64,000 bases of DNA from Leifsonia poae (GTDB lineage Bacteria > Actinomycetota > Actinomycetes > Actinomycetales > Microbacteriaceae). The position numbers and the translations under genes were made by a program. This document shows, in pieces, positions 62,993-64,000 of the stretch (positions are counted from its first letter, which is position 1; the number at the start of each line of letters is the position of its first letter). The notes beneath the pieces are model-generated. The model was not told where the DNA came from. It did no database searches and saw only the letters and a list, made by a program, of their open reading frames with translations. The stretch lies in NCBI RefSeq assembly GCF_020009625.1, contig NZ_JAIHLP010000002.1, positions 1,426,001 to 1,490,000 on the forward strand, written 5' to 3'.

Positions 62993-63568
62993 TCAACTTG
63001 CGTCGCCCGGCGCCAGCACGGTGACGAGCACGTCCACCAGCCGGCGCACATCCGCCTCCATGTCGATCGTCGGGTCGAGCAACCACTGCACCTGCAGCCC
63101 GTCGAGGGTGGCCGCCACGATCCTCGCCACCCAGGGAGCATCCGACTCGGTGAGACGCGGCTCGTCCGCGATGAGGGTCTCAGCGAGCCGCGCGTAGCGT
63201 TCGGCGAAGTATGCGTGGGCGGGATGCGCGGGATCGGAGGAGGCCGCAGCCAGGTCTGTGAACAGCTTGACCAGTCCCGGGGTCTCGGTGTTCTCGCGCA
63301 CGATGGCGGTGAGTCGTTCGACACCCGAACCGGTGTGACGTTCGTCGCTGCTGCGGTCGCGTTCGGCGAGCACTCCGACCAGCAGGGCGTCTTTCGAACC
63401 GAAGTGGTGCAGCAGTGCCGCCTCGGTGAGGCCGACCCGTCCGGCGATCTCGCGCAGGGTCACACCCGAGGCGCCCGCGCCCGCGTAGGCGTCGAGTGCG
63501 GCCTCGAGGATCTCCTGTTTGCGGCGCGCGGTCTTGGCGTAGGGTCCGCGGGGGGCTCGGGCGGTCAT
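62993..63568 (-). CDS. TetR-family regulator
   Basis: A 191-residue TetR: helix-turn-helix (about 15-62) with RKQEILEAALDAYAGAG, LREIAGRVGLTEAALLHHFG and SKDALLVGVL; C-terminal TetR domain with LQVQWLLDPTIDMEADVRRL near the end. It is divergent from a GH1 beta-glucosidase gene. This subgroup often controls glycosidases in actinobacteria, so a sugar-responsive role is likely. Confidence 0.9.
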   Translation of the reverse strand: MTARAPRGPYAKTARRKQEILEAALDAYAGAGASGVTLREIAGRVGLTEAALLHHFGSKDALLVGVLAERDRSSDERHTGSGVERLTAIVRENTETPGLVKLFTDLAAASSDPAHPAHAYFAERYARLAETLIADEPRLTESDAPWVARIVAATLDGLQVQWLLDPTIDMEADVRRLVDVLVTVLAPGDAS

Positions 63569-63576
63569 CGCACCAG

Positions 63577-63627
63577 CGTAGCGGCGTTCACGCTCAAACC
63601 TTTATCGAGTTCAGTTTTAACGCTACG
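63577..63627. promoter_or_regulatory. Divergent tetR/GH1 control region
   Basis: CGTAGCG (63577-63583) and CGCTACG (63621-63627) are exact inverted copies flanking an A/T-rich core with CAAACCTTTATCG and CAGTTTTAAC. This is where the TetR operator should lie, but I could not define a clean central palindrome. Confidence 0.35.
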
Positions 63628-63676
63628 GTGGCGACAGCCGGCGACGACCGGTCAGACCCGTGCGAAGGAGCATCCG

Positions 63677-64000
63677 ATGACCCAGCCCGCGTTCCACCTG
63701 CCCGACGGCTTCCTGTTCGGCGCCTCCACGGCGGCCCATCAGACCGAGGGCAACAACATCGCCAGCGATTGGTGGGGGTTCGAGCACAGCGGGCATCCGG
63801 TCATCCGGCAGCCGAGCGGTGACGCCGTCGACAGCCTGCACCGCTGGCCTGAAGACATGGATCTGCTCGCCGGGCTGGGTTTCAACGCCTACCGGTTCAG
63901 CATCGAGTGGGCCCGCATCGAACCCGAGCAGGGGGAGTTCTCCCGCGCAGCTGTCGACCACTACCGCCGCATGGTCGACGGCGCCATCGACCGCGGACTG
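63677..64000 (+). CDS. GH1 beta-glucosidase, N-terminal part (cut by window edge)
   Basis: The first 108 residues of a family 1 glycosidase. The family start LPDGFLFGASTAAHQTEGNN is at about 8-27, followed by DSLHRWPEDMDLLAGLGFNA and YRFSIEWARIEPEQGEF. These form the first barrel strands; the catalytic glutamates lie beyond the edge. GAAGGAG precedes the ATG at 63677. No signal peptide. It should hydrolyse imported beta-glucosides. Confidence 0.93.
   Translation, partial: MTQPAFHLPDGFLFGASTAAHQTEGNNIASDWWGFEHSGHPVIRQPSGDAVDSLHRWPEDMDLLAGLGFNAYRFSIEWARIEPEQGEFSRAAVDHYRRMVDGAIDRGL

Overview
The window is about 64 kb of GC-rich DNA from a high-GC Gram-positive bacterium. Mycothiol synthase (mshD), a SenX3-type kinase beside phoU, a GlnR-mshD neighbourhood, an actinobacterial SigK/RskA pair and frequent GTG/TTG starts all indicate an actinobacterium. 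The overall protein character suggests Microbacteriaceae (inference; no database search was possible). Almost all genes are ordinary chromosomal genes. The only clear mobile-element trace is a short transposase remnant plus a YefM/YoeB toxin-antitoxin pair just downstream of a tRNA-Lys gene (about 21.9-22.8 kb).

Layout. 0-10 kb: senX3 (cut by the window edge) divergent from phoU; gpmA; a methyltransferase; the ygfZ/nitrobindin pair; two small membrane proteins; then glnR-mshD, ppk and a NUDIX/histidine-phosphatase fusion. 10-19.3 kb: a large LuxR/AAA regulator, a sortase-type Ig-like surface protein and the pstSCAB phosphate transporter. 19.4-31.5 kb: rskA-sigK, a hypothetical gene, tRNA-Lys with the IS remnant and toxin-antitoxin pair, a pentapeptide protein, a ClC channel, dipZ with a lipoprotein, an MPT83-like fasciclin lipoprotein, a cation antiporter and a TetR/SDR pair. 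31.5-37.2 kb: galactose genes (epimerase, DeoR, galT, galK), an MBL-fold hydrolase and a YdcF-like protein. 37.3-43.6 kb: gamma-carbonic anhydrase, folD, glyA, a GH20 hexosaminidase and a PIG-V-like mannosyltransferase. 43.7-52.9 kb: an amino-sugar uptake and catabolic cluster (ABC transporter without its ATPase; SIS isomerase/deaminase, ROK kinase, PfkB kinase, class II aldolase, DeoR regulator, nagA). 53-64 kb: trpF, ltrA, a sigma/anti-sigma/Ig-like fusion, an MFS exporter, an NCS1 permease, purU, a DUF2568 protein, a second nagA, a TetR and the start of a GH1 glucosidase.

Three regulatory networks can be read from the DNA. (1) Phosphate: direct 11-nt repeats of a GTTNACC-like heptamer lie before phoU/senX3, ppk and pstS, tying sensing, uptake and polyphosphate into one candidate Pho regulon. 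(2) SigK: dipZ and the MPT83-like gene are divergent and each has a near-identical CAATCC-N16-CCGAA(T/C) promoter, matching the mycobacterial SigK recognition sequence; sigK-rskA lies 6 kb away. (3) Amino sugars: a divergent ABC transporter and catabolic operon share a control region with a long inverted repeat.

The most unusual structure is a family of intergenic arrays at 37.9, 52.9 and 62.8 kb. A 12-nt motif CCTG-N4-CAGG recurs at an exact 40-nt pitch (28-nt spacers) in 8, 3 and 3 copies. The motif order is conserved (TTYT, then AATW, then ARAA), so the three-copy arrays are symmetric under reverse complementation. All three lie between convergent genes. I do not recognise this element.
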